A stretch of 64,000 bases of DNA from Thermoanaerobaculia bacterium (GTDB lineage Bacteria; Acidobacteriota; Thermoanaerobaculia; Thermoanaerobaculales; Sulfomarinibacteraceae): the NCBI GenBank assembly GCA_027061805.1, contig JAMOWA010000059.1, positions 186,001-250,000 of the forward strand, in the 5' to 3' direction. Position numbers and translations under genes: made by a program. Each line of letters begins with the position of its first letter. The stretch's first letter is position 1. Below, in pieces: positions 55,569 to 63,999 of the stretch. Under the pieces are notes generated by a model that was not told the DNA's origin, made no database searches, and saw nothing but the letters and a program-made list of their open reading frames with translations.

Positions 55569-56428
55569 CATTCCTCCCCTCCCTCACGCCGTCTCGTGAG
55601 CTCGCTCAGGCCGTAGAGGAGCGGCGGGAACCCGAGGAACACCAGGGGTACCGCGTAGAGGAACTCCCGCGTGTAGTCCGGGTAGGTGTCGGATCCCAGG
55701 TCCGTCCGGAACCCGATCTGATCGAAGGGGACGGCTGCGAGGTAGAGCCAGTCGGTACCGCCGGCCTCGAACTCGCCGTAGATGTGATGGACGTAGTCGT
55801 CGGGGTGGTTGTAGATCCTGGTGCGGGCCTCCTCCATGAGCTCCCGCTTGGTGCCGAAGGTCAGCGCGTCCATGGGGCAGGCCTCCACGCATGCGGGAAG
55901 CTTGCCCTCCTGGAGCCTGTCGTGGCACATGATGCACTTCTGGATGCGCGGGTTGGGGCTCATGTACTCGAACTTCGGGATGTCAAAGGGGCAGGCGACC
56001 ATGCAGTACCGGCACCCCATGCACCGGTCGCCATGCCAGATGATCGGACCCTCGTGGGTCTTCTCCATGGCGTTGGTGGGGCAGGCCGCCGCACAGGCAG
56101 GCTGTCCGCAGTGCATGCACTGCTTCTTGACGAACACCTCGCCCCTGTCGGTGTCGAACCTGTTGACCACGGTCCACTGCGTGGTGGTGGTGTCGCGGTG
56201 CTCCGCGAGCGCCTCGTCGGTCCTGGGGTCCGGGACCGGAAGACCGTGAGCCTCGGCGCAGGCCACCTCGCACTGGCGGCATCCGATGCACCGGGTGGTG
56301 TCCACGAGGATGCCGACGAACTCGGGGGCCCCGGCCGATGTGCCTGTGGAGCCGGACGCCGCGGCCGTGCCGGTGGCGGCCAGTGCCGTGGCTGCCCCGG
56401 CCAGGCCCAGGAATTCTCTTCGATCCAT
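55568..56428 (-). CDS. Tat-exported HybA-like ferredoxin with C-terminal membrane anchor
   Basis: 286 aa. It begins MDRREFLGLAGAA, a twin-arginine signal. Sixteen cysteines in four groups (47/50/53/57, 104/107/112/116, 136/139/142/146, 165/168/180/184) should hold four [4Fe-4S] clusters. A membrane helix at about 256-275 anchors the C-terminus, as in HybA. It would carry electrons between the NrfD-like quinone site and the periplasmic cytochrome. GGAGG precedes ATG 56428. Confidence 0.93.
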   Translation of the reverse strand: MDRREFLGLAGAATALAATGTAAASGSTGTSAGAPEFVGILVDTTRCIGCRQCEVACAEAHGLPVPDPRTDEALAEHRDTTTTQWTVVNRFDTDRGEVFVKKQCMHCGQPACAAACPTNAMEKTHEGPIIWHGDRCMGCRYCMVACPFDIPKFEYMSPNPRIQKCIMCHDRLQEGKLPACVEACPMDALTFGTKRELMEEARTRIYNHPDDYVHHIYGEFEAGGTDWLYLAAVPFDQIGFRTDLGSDTYPDYTREFLYAVPLVFLGFPPLLYGLSELTRRREGGEE

Positions 56429-56448
56429 GACAGACCTCCCTTCAGGCC

Positions 56449-56949
56449 TCACCAGGGCCGGTGCGGGCCCGTGTGGCAGTTCTCGCAGCTCCGAGAGGCC
56501 TCGGAGCCGGTCCCGATCTCGTGGCATCCGCTGCACATGCGATGGACGGCCACCTTCGTCGAGACGTGATCGCATCGATGCTGCGTGGTGGGCCCGTGGC
56601 AGGCCTGGCATCGATGGGCGGTTGCGGTGGCCAGCTTTCCACGGTGGCAGGTGTCGCAGTCGACGCCGCATTCGCGGAGGTACCGGGGGTGCGGCGTCGA
56701 GAGCTCCGGGGCCTCCACGGGGTGGTGGCAGTCCTCGCACGCGATCTCGAGGTCATCGATGTGGAAGGCGTGCGGGAAGTGCACCTCCCCCACCGTCGAG
56801 AGATAGGAGATCTCCTCGGGTGGGTCCTGGGTGTCCGCCGTGCCGTCACCGGCTCCGCCGGGCGGGGCCACGGCAGCCACGGCGACGACGGCCGCCGCAA
56901 GGACGAGTCGGACCGCGACACGCCGGGGTCTCTCGACCTTTCCGGGCAT
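56449..56949 (-). CDS. Periplasmic pentahaem c-type cytochrome
   Basis: 166 aa with an N-terminal signal segment (about 1-35). Five CXXCH motifs are at residues 71-75, 98-102, 114-118, 139-143 and 155-159. Short spacing and extra histidines near the motifs suggest bis-His ligation of the cytochrome c3/c7 type. AGGAG lies seven bases before ATG 56949. It is the likely periplasmic electron carrier or subunit for the FeS/NrfD pair. Confidence 0.9.
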   Translation of the reverse strand: MPGKVERPRRVAVRLVLAAAVVAVAAVAPPGGAGDGTADTQDPPEEISYLSTVGEVHFPHAFHIDDLEIACEDCHHPVEAPELSTPHPRYLRECGVDCDTCHRGKLATATAHRCQACHGPTTQHRCDHVSTKVAVHRMCSGCHEIGTGSEASRSCENCHTGPHRPW

Positions 56950-56985
56950 GGTATTGCTCCTTTCGGTTCGGGTCGGGCTTCGGTT

Positions 56986-57561
56986 CTACGGTGGGTCCTG
57001 CTCATCCAGGTGGTACGGGATCTCCTCGGGAACACCCACGCGCACGGCACACGCGGTGCAGTAGGCGGCATCTTTGAGATCCACCTCCTCGGGAAGACGT
57101 GAAGGGCTCATGGCGCACCAGGGCACCCGGCAGTGCACGAGACCGAAGGTGTGCCCCAGCTCGTGGAGCACCTCCTTGAGGAGTCGGTGCCGGAGAACCT
57201 CCGGATCGACGGTGCCGGCAACCGCATCCGGGTGGAGCCGGAAGGTGGAGGCCACACCTACCGGACCGTCCAGCTGTGCCGAACCGAACACGTGGGTGAA
57301 CACCGGCAGGAAGAGGTCCACGTCGGTCACGGCGATGCGGCGGACGCCAGGGGGGGGCGGGGGCACCAGAAGCATCTCCAGGAGCGCCGAGGCCAGGTAC
57401 TGCTGGCGATGGTGGTCGAAGGCAGGAACCGGGCTGATGGAGGCCTCCGCGATCCAGACGGCGTGGGAGAGCCTGCTGACCAGGTCCTCCCGGAGGAGAC
57501 GCATCACGACCGGCGCCACCGCGCCGATGGATACGAGCTCCAGCTGCCAGGAGAGCGTCAC
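56986..57561 (-). CDS. Archaemetzincin-family zinc metalloprotease
   Basis: 191 aa without signal peptide. The extended motif HELGHTFGLVHC (His133, Glu134, His137, His143, Cys144) and the later cysteines 149, 168 and 171 give both the catalytic zinc and the structural Cys4 zinc of archaemetzincins. GTG 57561 is preceded by GGGGAG. It lies between the regulator and cytochrome genes in one run, so it is probably coexpressed with them. No substrate is known for bacterial members. Confidence 0.88.
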   Translation of the reverse strand: MTLSWQLELVSIGAVAPVVMRLLREDLVSRLSHAVWIAEASISPVPAFDHHRQQYLASALLEMLLVPPPPPGVRRIAVTDVDLFLPVFTHVFGSAQLDGPVGVASTFRLHPDAVAGTVDPEVLRHRLLKEVLHELGHTFGLVHCRVPWCAMSPSRLPEEVDLKDAAYCTACAVRVGVPEEIPYHLDEQDPP

Positions 57562-57577
57562 GCCGCATCTCCCCGCC

Positions 57578-58930
57578 TCACGGCCTTTCGATCCCGTATT
57601 TCTTCATCTTGTTGTACAGCGTGACCCGGTCGATCCCCAGCATCTTCGCGGCCCGGGTGATGTTGAACTCGTTCAGCCTGAGGACCTTGAGGATATGACG
57701 GTGTTCCATGGCCTGGAGCGAGAGGTCATCCTCGTCCGCTCCCGCCTCCCTGGTGGTCCGCCCGACGATGGGAAGGTGCCCGGGCTCGATCTGTCCCTCG
57801 GGACAGACCACGAGCGCCCGCTCGATGGCGTTGGCGAGCTCCCGCACGTTTCCGGGCCAGGGGTACCGCAGCAGCAGCTCTCTGGCTGCGGAGGAGAACC
57901 CCGTCACCCGCCGGCCCATGGCCGCGGCGTACTTCTTCAGGAAGTGCTCCGCGATGGCCATGGTGTCCTCGGGCCTCTCGCGGAGGGGGGGAATGTGGAT
58001 CTGGAAGACGTTGATCCTGTAGTAGAGGTCCTCACGGAAGGTGCCCTCCCTGACGGCCTTCTCCAGGTCCCTGTTCGTGGCGCAGACCACCCTGAAGTCC
58101 ACCGGGATCTCCTGGGTTCCTCCCACACGGGTGATCTTCCGGTCCTCGAGCGCCCGCAGGAGGTCCACCTGCACCCTTGGCGTGATCTCGCCGATCTCGT
58201 CCAGGAAGAGCGTACCGCCGTCGGCGAGCTCGAGCTTGCCCTTCCGCCTGGAGGCGGCGCCTGTGAAGGCTCCCTTCTCGTGACCGAAGAGCTCGGATTC
58301 CAGGATTCCCTCCGAAAGGGCGCCGCAGTTGACGGCCACCATGGGGCCGAAGGAGCGGGGGCTCCTGGCGTGGATCAGCCGCGCGATCAGCTCCTTGCCG
58401 GTTCCGGATTCACCACGGATCAGGACCGTGGCATCGGTGGGGGCCACGGAGTCCACGAGCTCCAGCACCCGCTTCATGGCGGCGCTGGACCCCGTCACGA
58501 TCTCGTGACCGATGCCGGCGAGGCGCTGCTTGAGGGCCACGTTCTCCTCCCTGAGACGGACCTTCTCGCACGCCTTCTCCACCACCCGGGACAGCTCCTC
58601 GGGATCGAAGGGCTTGACCAGGTAGTCGTAGGCACCCTCCTTGAGCGCCTGGACGGCGGTGGAGACCGAGGCGTAGGCCGTGACCAGGATGATCGCCACC
58701 TCCGGATCCACCTCGTGGATCCGCTTCTGGAGCTCGAGACCGTCCATCCCCGGCATCCGGATGTCGGTGATCACCACGTCGAAGTGCTGGCGTCCCAGGA
58801 GTGCCAGCGCCTCCTTGCCGCCGGATGCGGTGCTGACCTCATAGCCGTCCTCGATGAACCAGTGGGAGAGCGATTCACGGACGTGGAGCTCGTCATCCAC
58901 GATGAGAAGGTGGGGGGTTCTGGGTGTCAT
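57578..58930 (-). CDS. NtrC-type sigma-54-dependent response regulator
   Basis: 450 aa. The receiver domain has Asp56 in VVITDIRMPGMDG and the switch Lys in LVKPFD. The AAA+ domain has Walker A GESGTGKE and the sigma-54-contacting GAFTGA loop. The C-terminal Fis-type helix-turn-helix (NITRAAKMLGIDRVTLYNKMKKYGI) binds DNA. It overlaps the kinase gene (ATGA) and is the obvious activator of the sigma-54 promoters at 52884 and 60630. Confidence 0.95.
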   Translation of the reverse strand: MTPRTPHLLIVDDELHVRESLSHWFIEDGYEVSTASGGKEALALLGRQHFDVVITDIRMPGMDGLELQKRIHEVDPEVAIILVTAYASVSTAVQALKEGAYDYLVKPFDPEELSRVVEKACEKVRLREENVALKQRLAGIGHEIVTGSSAAMKRVLELVDSVAPTDATVLIRGESGTGKELIARLIHARSPRSFGPMVAVNCGALSEGILESELFGHEKGAFTGAASRRKGKLELADGGTLFLDEIGEITPRVQVDLLRALEDRKITRVGGTQEIPVDFRVVCATNRDLEKAVREGTFREDLYYRINVFQIHIPPLRERPEDTMAIAEHFLKKYAAAMGRRVTGFSSAARELLLRYPWPGNVRELANAIERALVVCPEGQIEPGHLPIVGRTTREAGADEDDLSLQAMEHRHILKVLRLNEFNITRAAKMLGIDRVTLYNKMKKYGIERP

Positions 58931-60528
58931 GCGTCGGTCTCCTCTTCCGCGGACCGGTGCGGAGTCTCCGGGAGATGGATGGTGAAGCGGCACCCCTTTC
59001 CGGGCCGGGTCTCCAGATCGATCGACCCTCCGTGCCGTTCCACGATGCCGTACACCACGGACAGGCCCAGGCCCACGCCCTCCCCCTGCTCCTTGGTGGT
59101 GAAGAAGGGCTCGAAGGCGTGGAGGGCCACCTCCGGCGGCATGCCGGGGCCGGTGTCCGCGACCTCGATCTCCACACCCCCGTCCGGGCTCCGCCGGGTG
59201 GTGATGCGGACCTCGCCGCCCTCCTCCATGGCCTGGCTCGCGTTGATGAGCAGCGCCATGAGTGCCTGCTGGATCTGGCCGGGGTCCGCCACGATCGTGG
59301 GGAGGTCCTCGCCAAGCTCGGTCGTCGCCTCCACGTTGCCGAGCTCCAGCTTGTGGTGGACGAGGAAGAGGGACTTCTCGACCACATCGTTGACGTCGGT
59401 GGGGGTGAACTCGCCCCCGCGGCGGCGGGCAAAGGACAGGAGCTGCGAGACGATCTCCCCGCAGCGGGTGGCCTCCGAGGCGATGGACTCCAGGTACCCG
59501 AGGTTCTCCCGGCAGTCCTCGGTGAGCTCCTGGCCCCTCAGGCGGCGGACCAGGATCCTGGCGTAGGTCACCACGCTGGAGAGCGGATTGTTGATCTCGT
59601 GGGCCACCACCGCGGCGAGCTTCCCCAGGGAGGCCATCTTCTCCACCTGGAGGATCTGGCTCTGGGCCCTCTCGAGCTCGTCCGTCTTCTGCCGTACCCG
59701 TTCCTCCAGCGTCCGGCCCCAGTCCAGGAGCTCGCTGTGGGCCGCCTCCAGGTCCCGGGCCATCCTGTTGAACGCACGGGCGAGCACACCGATCTCGTCG
59801 TCGGTGAGCTCCGGGACGCGGGCAGAGAGATCGCCCGATGCCAGCTTCTCCGTCTCCCGGATGAGCTTCCTCACCGGGCGGTGGACCATCCGCTGGGTGG
59901 CCACCGTGGTGACCGCCACCACCAGGAGGATGCCGATCACGCTCGCGATCAGGAGCTCCACGGCACTCTCGTGGAGCACGGCGTCGTAGGGCCCCAGCGC
60001 CAGGTTCACGTCCAGGACCCCCAGCAGGCGCTCCCTCGGGTCGTGGACGTGGCACGAGGCCGTCGAGCAGTCCGGTGCGTTGCGGATGGTCTGGGTGATC
60101 CCCAGGATCCTGTGGTCGCCCCGCCGCAGCACGCGGGCCCGCTCCTCGGTGGGCAGCGAGTCGGGTGGCGTGTGGCTCTGGTGGCAGGCAACGCACTGCT
60201 CCGCATGACGGTCGATCTCGGTCCCGATCTCCGTGGGATCGGTGGAGTAGGCGATGCGGCCGCCCTTCTGGATGATCCGGATCCTCTCGATGTCCCGCTG
60301 GCGGGCCAGCGTGTCGATGGTCTTCTGGATCCGGGCCCTGTCGTTGTGGAGCATGGCCTCGCGGGTGGCCGCCGCCACCAGGTCCGCCAGCTGGGCCCCG
60401 TTGAGCCGGAGGATCCGCATGGCCCCCTTCTCCTGGATCTTCAGGTTCAGCGCGGCCGCAGCCCCGAAGATGACGATCAGGAAGGCGGTGATGATCAGGA
60501 CCAGCTTGGCGGCGATGCTCTTCTGCAT
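58927..60528 (-). CDS. Sensor histidine kinase with haem-c binding periplasmic domain
   Basis: 533 aa. Membrane helices at about 8-28 and 189-210 enclose a periplasmic sensor of 160 residues. That sensor holds CVACH (112-116) and a CX4CH at 154-160 (CSTASCH), both forms known to attach haem c. A HAMP domain, a coiled coil, the HisKA H-box with His310 (AHEINNPLSS) and an HATPase_c domain (DTGPGMPP, GVGLGLSVV) follow. It begins the redox operon behind a sigma-54 promoter. It may read the redox state or a gaseous ligand through haem. Confidence 0.88.
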   Translation of the reverse strand: MQKSIAAKLVLIITAFLIVIFGAAAALNLKIQEKGAMRILRLNGAQLADLVAAATREAMLHNDRARIQKTIDTLARQRDIERIRIIQKGGRIAYSTDPTEIGTEIDRHAEQCVACHQSHTPPDSLPTEERARVLRRGDHRILGITQTIRNAPDCSTASCHVHDPRERLLGVLDVNLALGPYDAVLHESAVELLIASVIGILLVVAVTTVATQRMVHRPVRKLIRETEKLASGDLSARVPELTDDEIGVLARAFNRMARDLEAAHSELLDWGRTLEERVRQKTDELERAQSQILQVEKMASLGKLAAVVAHEINNPLSSVVTYARILVRRLRGQELTEDCRENLGYLESIASEATRCGEIVSQLLSFARRRGGEFTPTDVNDVVEKSLFLVHHKLELGNVEATTELGEDLPTIVADPGQIQQALMALLINASQAMEEGGEVRITTRRSPDGGVEIEVADTGPGMPPEVALHAFEPFFTTKEQGEGVGLGLSVVYGIVERHGGSIDLETRPGKGCRFTIHLPETPHRSAEEETDA

Positions 60529-60629
60529 GCCCTACCCCCTCAGTTTCCGCCAGGATGGGACGGAATCCGCGCGTCCTCCCTGCGGGACCCTACCCCTCCC
60601 GTTGCGGAGTACCGCGGCACCCGAGGTGT

Positions 60630-60645
60630 TGCAACGCACGTGCCG
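60630..60645 (-). promoter_or_regulatory. Sigma-54 promoter of the sensor/redox operon
   Basis: Read on the minus strand: CGGCAC, five bases, TTGCA; GG and GC are ten bases apart, only the first base differs from the TGGCAC consensus. Start point about 90 bases before the kinase ATG. Confidence 0.75.
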
Positions 60646-60863
60646 ATCTTCACAGGACACAACAATGTGTTCTGTCACAGCAGTTCTGGGAGTGGCCATG
60701 TCGACAGTATGGGGTGGCATGCTGGCATCTTCAACAGTCAGTGAGGACCGGAGGGTCGGGCCGCCAGGTATCTCTCCGGTGTTGAACACCTTGGCAGCGT
60801 CGTGTTTTTCAACACCCGACCGCTGTGATTCTCCACGCCCCGACCGTGCACCGGCCGGACAGG
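60646..60863. promoter_or_regulatory. Upstream regulatory stretch of the redox operon
   Basis: No gene is supported. Next to the -24 box lies an imperfect palindrome, CACAGGACACA/TGTGTTCTGTC (60651-60676, 9 of 11 paired). About 135-170 bases upstream are GGTGTTGAACACC (60778-60790) and GTGTTTTTCAACACC (60802-60816), good candidates for NtrC-type activator sites. Confidence 0.5.
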
Positions 60864-62864
60864 TCACTCCGGCCGTGCGGTGCTCCGGGCTCCCCGAACC
60901 CCGGGCGGTCCGGTGTTCGCGAGCTCCGGGCCCCACACCGCACGGTAGGCCTCGGCGAGGTAGGTCACCCGCCGGACGTAGGTGTAGGTCTCCGGAATGG
61001 GGATCGCCTCGGTGAACCGGTGCCGGTCCGGCCAGGCCCTCCACCACCTCCGGACACGGCTTTCCCCCGCGTTGTAGGCCGCGAGGGCCGGCTCCACCGC
61101 GCCGAACACCTCCAGGAGGCGGGCGAGCTCCCGGGCGCCCACGCGGAGGTTCACTTCGGGATCCCGGAGGTCCGGGTTGCGCCCGAGCCCCAGTGCCACA
61201 CCGTGGGGGCGCGCCGTGGAGGGAATGAGCTGGACCACACCCACGGCCCCCCTCGAGGATCGGGCGTGGGCGTTGAAGGTGCTCTCCTGCCGGGCGAGGG
61301 CAGCCAGGACGGACGCCTCCACTCCCGCCTCGGCGGCGGCAGCTGTCACCGACCGCTTCCAGCGGAGGGGGAGGTAGGCCCGGACCGCGTCCTCGGGACA
61401 TCCCGAGAGGTCGGCCTGGCCCAGGCAGGGGATGGTCCGCCGCAACCAACGGATCGCCTCCTCCTTCCGGGGTCCGGAGGCCTCGAGGGCCGCGGCGGCC
61501 ATGCCCTCGGCAGGCGTGGCTCCGCGGATGCTCCGGAGCCGGCGCCACTCCCGGCGGGCACCGGCCGCGTCACCCCACTCCAGGAGGAGCCGGACCGGCT
61601 CGGGGGCAACGCCGAGACCCGCGGGTGGTCCCAGGGCGAGGACGGTGGTCCCCCGGACTCCGAGGTCCTCGCGGGACCACCTGGCGTAGAGGTCGCCGGG
61701 TGCCGTGGAGGCCAGCTCGCGGAGGGTCCCGGTGCCCTCGGGGTCTCCGACGGTGCTCCAGTAGCTGAGGCACCGGGAATGCCCGGGGAGCTCGGCGGCG
61801 AGCAGACGGACGTGATCCGACCGGCCTCCCCGCCGGGCCAGGGCCACCCCGAGACGCCGCCCGAGCCAGCCTCGCCGGGATCCATGCCATCCCCCGGCGG
61901 CCAGCTCCCGCCAGGCGGCCCAGGCCAGTTCGAGACGGCCCGTTTCCGTGGCCGTCTCCAGCACGATCTCCAGGGCCTGGAGCCGGAGGTCCCGCGGAGT
62001 CTTCCTGTGGGCGACACACCGCCTGGCGGCGCCAAGGCTCCTGGCGAAGTGACGGCGGGAGGAGAGGCGTGGGACGAGGCTCCACGCCAGCCGGCGTTCG
62101 GCCTCCGCCCGGAGTTGGAGAGCCGCAGGGCCCGACCGGGAGAGCCCGGGGAGCCGTGCCAGGGCACGCCGTGGGCTGCCTTCGGCGATCCATGACCGGG
62201 CGGCGTCCTCGCGGCGGAGCAGTTCGAGGTATCCCTTCCAGCGAAGCCTGTCCAGCTCGCGGGCGGCCGTCCGGGGGTACCCCGCCCGCCTCCAGGCCTG
62301 CGCCCGAAGGAGCCGCTCGGCGGGAGTCAGGGCGGCCAGGACGGGTTTTTCGAGCGGGCTCCCGGCCCGGCGCAGGCGTCGGGGATGCCGCACCGCCAGG
62401 CGGCGGGCGGCGCGGCGCGCCACATGGGGATCGGAATCCTCGAGGAGCAGCATGTCCGCCTCGAGGCTCCCGGCGGCGGAGGCCTCCTCCAGGCGGATCC
62501 TCGCGGTCTCGATGTCTCCCTCACCACGCAAGACCCGCCCCAGCTCCACGAGAGACTCCCGCTCCATGGTAAGGGGCAGACGCTCCTCCAGCAGGCGTTC
62601 CCAGGCCTCCGATCCCGCTCCGGACTGTCTCAGAGCATCCCGCCACAGCTCCAGCCTGTGGCGTTCCAGCACGGTTCCCGTCCCCGCGCGCTCGGCGAGC
62701 GAGGCAGCGGCTCGGGGATCCTCCCCGCGAACCCGGACAGCCTCCTCCAGGAGCTCCAGGCGTGGGTCGCCCTCCGGCCGGGTGCGGTCGTCCACGACCC
62801 CCACAACGCAGGCGACGGCCCCGAGGGCCGCCGCTGCTCCCGACACTATCCGGAGGATCCTCAC
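60864..62864 (-). CDS. slt: Slt70-like soluble lytic murein transglycosylase
   Basis: 666 aa. An N-terminal export signal or anchor (about 5-25) precedes a long Ala/Arg/Leu-rich alpha-solenoid of about 450 residues. The C-terminal SLT domain has catalytic Glu527 in ALARQESTFN, then GAVGVVQLIPSTA and AAYNAGESRVRRW. It cleaves peptidoglycan to anhydro products. The GTG start overlaps the upstream gene (GTGA). Confidence 0.9.
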   Translation of the reverse strand: MRILRIVSGAAAALGAVACVVGVVDDRTRPEGDPRLELLEEAVRVRGEDPRAAASLAERAGTGTVLERHRLELWRDALRQSGAGSEAWERLLEERLPLTMERESLVELGRVLRGEGDIETARIRLEEASAAGSLEADMLLLEDSDPHVARRAARRLAVRHPRRLRRAGSPLEKPVLAALTPAERLLRAQAWRRAGYPRTAARELDRLRWKGYLELLRREDAARSWIAEGSPRRALARLPGLSRSGPAALQLRAEAERRLAWSLVPRLSSRRHFARSLGAARRCVAHRKTPRDLRLQALEIVLETATETGRLELAWAAWRELAAGGWHGSRRGWLGRRLGVALARRGGRSDHVRLLAAELPGHSRCLSYWSTVGDPEGTGTLRELASTAPGDLYARWSREDLGVRGTTVLALGPPAGLGVAPEPVRLLLEWGDAAGARREWRRLRSIRGATPAEGMAAAALEASGPRKEEAIRWLRRTIPCLGQADLSGCPEDAVRAYLPLRWKRSVTAAAAEAGVEASVLAALARQESTFNAHARSSRGAVGVVQLIPSTARPHGVALGLGRNPDLRDPEVNLRVGARELARLLEVFGAVEPALAAYNAGESRVRRWWRAWPDRHRFTEAIPIPETYTYVRRVTYLAEAYRAVWGPELANTGPPGVRGARSTARPE

Positions 62865-63999
62865 ATGCCCAGGGCGTCCTCGTCACCGTCGGCCAGGATC
62901 CGGACGAGCTCCTCGCGGAAGTAGTCCCGCGACGACCGGATGGACTCGGGAATCCGCCGTTCGAACATCTCCCGGCTGCGGTCGATGTCCTCCTTCAGTC
63001 TCTGATAGAGATCGTTGTTGGCGCGGCCCCGCTCCACCTCCTCGGGGTTGTACAGCTTGATCTCGGAGACGAGCAGCCGGGCAAACCTCCGCGCCTCCTC
63101 GTGCTGTGCCTGTTCCCCGGACTCCGGACTCTCGTCATCCCCGGACACCTCGGGTGGTGTGATCGGCTCGACCGGGGGCGGTGGCGTGACGGGTACCGCG
63201 GGGGGCGGCGCGATCGGCTCGACCGGGGGCGGTGACGTGACGGGTACCGCCGGAGACGATGCCGCCTCCGTCTCCCCGGCCGGTGCGCCACCTTCGGCCT
63301 CGGGAACGGTCTCCTTCTCGGGAGGGGCAACGGGTGGGATCACGCCGGCCGTGTCCACACGCATGGTGACCGCCGGGTCGAAGCCGGCCGGTGCAGGGAC
63401 CTCGTCCGCGGCCTTCTCCCCGGCCTCCTCCACGCCGGCGGCCTGGCCGGCCGCCTCCTCAGGGGCCTCCTCCGGAGATGCCGCGGTCTCCCCGGCGACG
63501 GGCTCCTCCTCGAGATCGGGTTTCTCCGGGGCCCCTCCCCCGGAGGCCCGGACGGGCTCCACGGGGACGTGCCCGGCCATTGGTGTTGGTTCCTCGAGCC
63601 TGGAGGACGACTCCCCGGCCACGGAGGACCGGAGATCCTTCTGCTCCGCAAGCGCAGGTGAGGGCACCGTCGTCCTGTGCGCCAGGGTGTCGATCAGCCA
63701 GCACGCGACAGCGGTGAGCGCCCGCGCGGCCTCGAGATCCCACGGGCCGCCTTCCAGGCGGTCCACGTAGATGGCACCCACCGTGCGCCCACGGAGCGTC
63801 ACGGGGATCAGCGCGGCCTCCTCGGCCGGCTGTTCACCGTCCAGCCATCGCGAGAAGAGCCCGTCCTCCCCGGGCGTGAACACCACGCCGGTGTTTGCGG
63901 TCATGAGCTCGTTGAACGCCGGAGAGGCGCTCACCTCGCCCTGCCACGACCGGAGCCGTTCGCCCTCAGGAAAGCCGATGCCGCTCCAGGCGCTCACCG
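62861..63999 (-). CDS. GAF-like domain protein with Pro-rich linker, 5' end outside window
   Basis: At least 378 aa; the frame remains open to the window edge, so the true start is unknown. The N-terminal visible part (SPAFNELMTANTGVVF through GRTVGAIYVDRLEGGPW) resembles a GAF domain. A Pro/Glu/Ala-rich linker of about 170 residues with a duplicated segment follows, then a conserved, charged C-terminal helical domain (ARRFARLLVSEIKLYNPEEV, then RGRANNDLYQRLKEDIDRSR). Such linker-separated proteins are common in Acidobacteria; function unknown. Confidence 0.7.
   Translation of the reverse strand, partial: VSAWSGIGFPEGERLRSWQGEVSASPAFNELMTANTGVVFTPGEDGLFSRWLDGEQPAEEAALIPVTLRGRTVGAIYVDRLEGGPWDLEAARALTAVACWLIDTLAHRTTVPSPALAEQKDLRSSVAGESSSRLEEPTPMAGHVPVEPVRASGGGAPEKPDLEEEPVAGETAASPEEAPEEAAGQAAGVEEAGEKAADEVPAPAGFDPAVTMRVDTAGVIPPVAPPEKETVPEAEGGAPAGETEAASSPAVPVTSPPPVEPIAPPPAVPVTPPPPVEPITPPEVSGDDESPESGEQAQHEEARRFARLLVSEIKLYNPEEVERGRANNDLYQRLKEDIDRSREMFERRIPESIRSSRDYFREELVRILADGDEDALGM
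63161..63262. repeat. Two 51-bp tandem units inside the linker
   Basis: Each unit is 17 codons, encoding a PVxPIxPP/PAVPVTxPP pattern in the Pro-rich linker. The two copies differ by a few bases. Confidence 0.75.

Noticed and set aside
54091-60528. Reading the redox operon as DsrMKJOP
   Set aside because: The FeS and NrfD subunits are superficially like DsrO and DsrP, but the cytochrome has five haems rather than three and no DsrM or DsrK is present; HybA/HybB-like is closer.
63161-63262. Tandem units as a CRISPR or minisatellite array
   Set aside because: Only two 51-bp units, in frame within a Pro-rich linker; simple coding duplication explains them.
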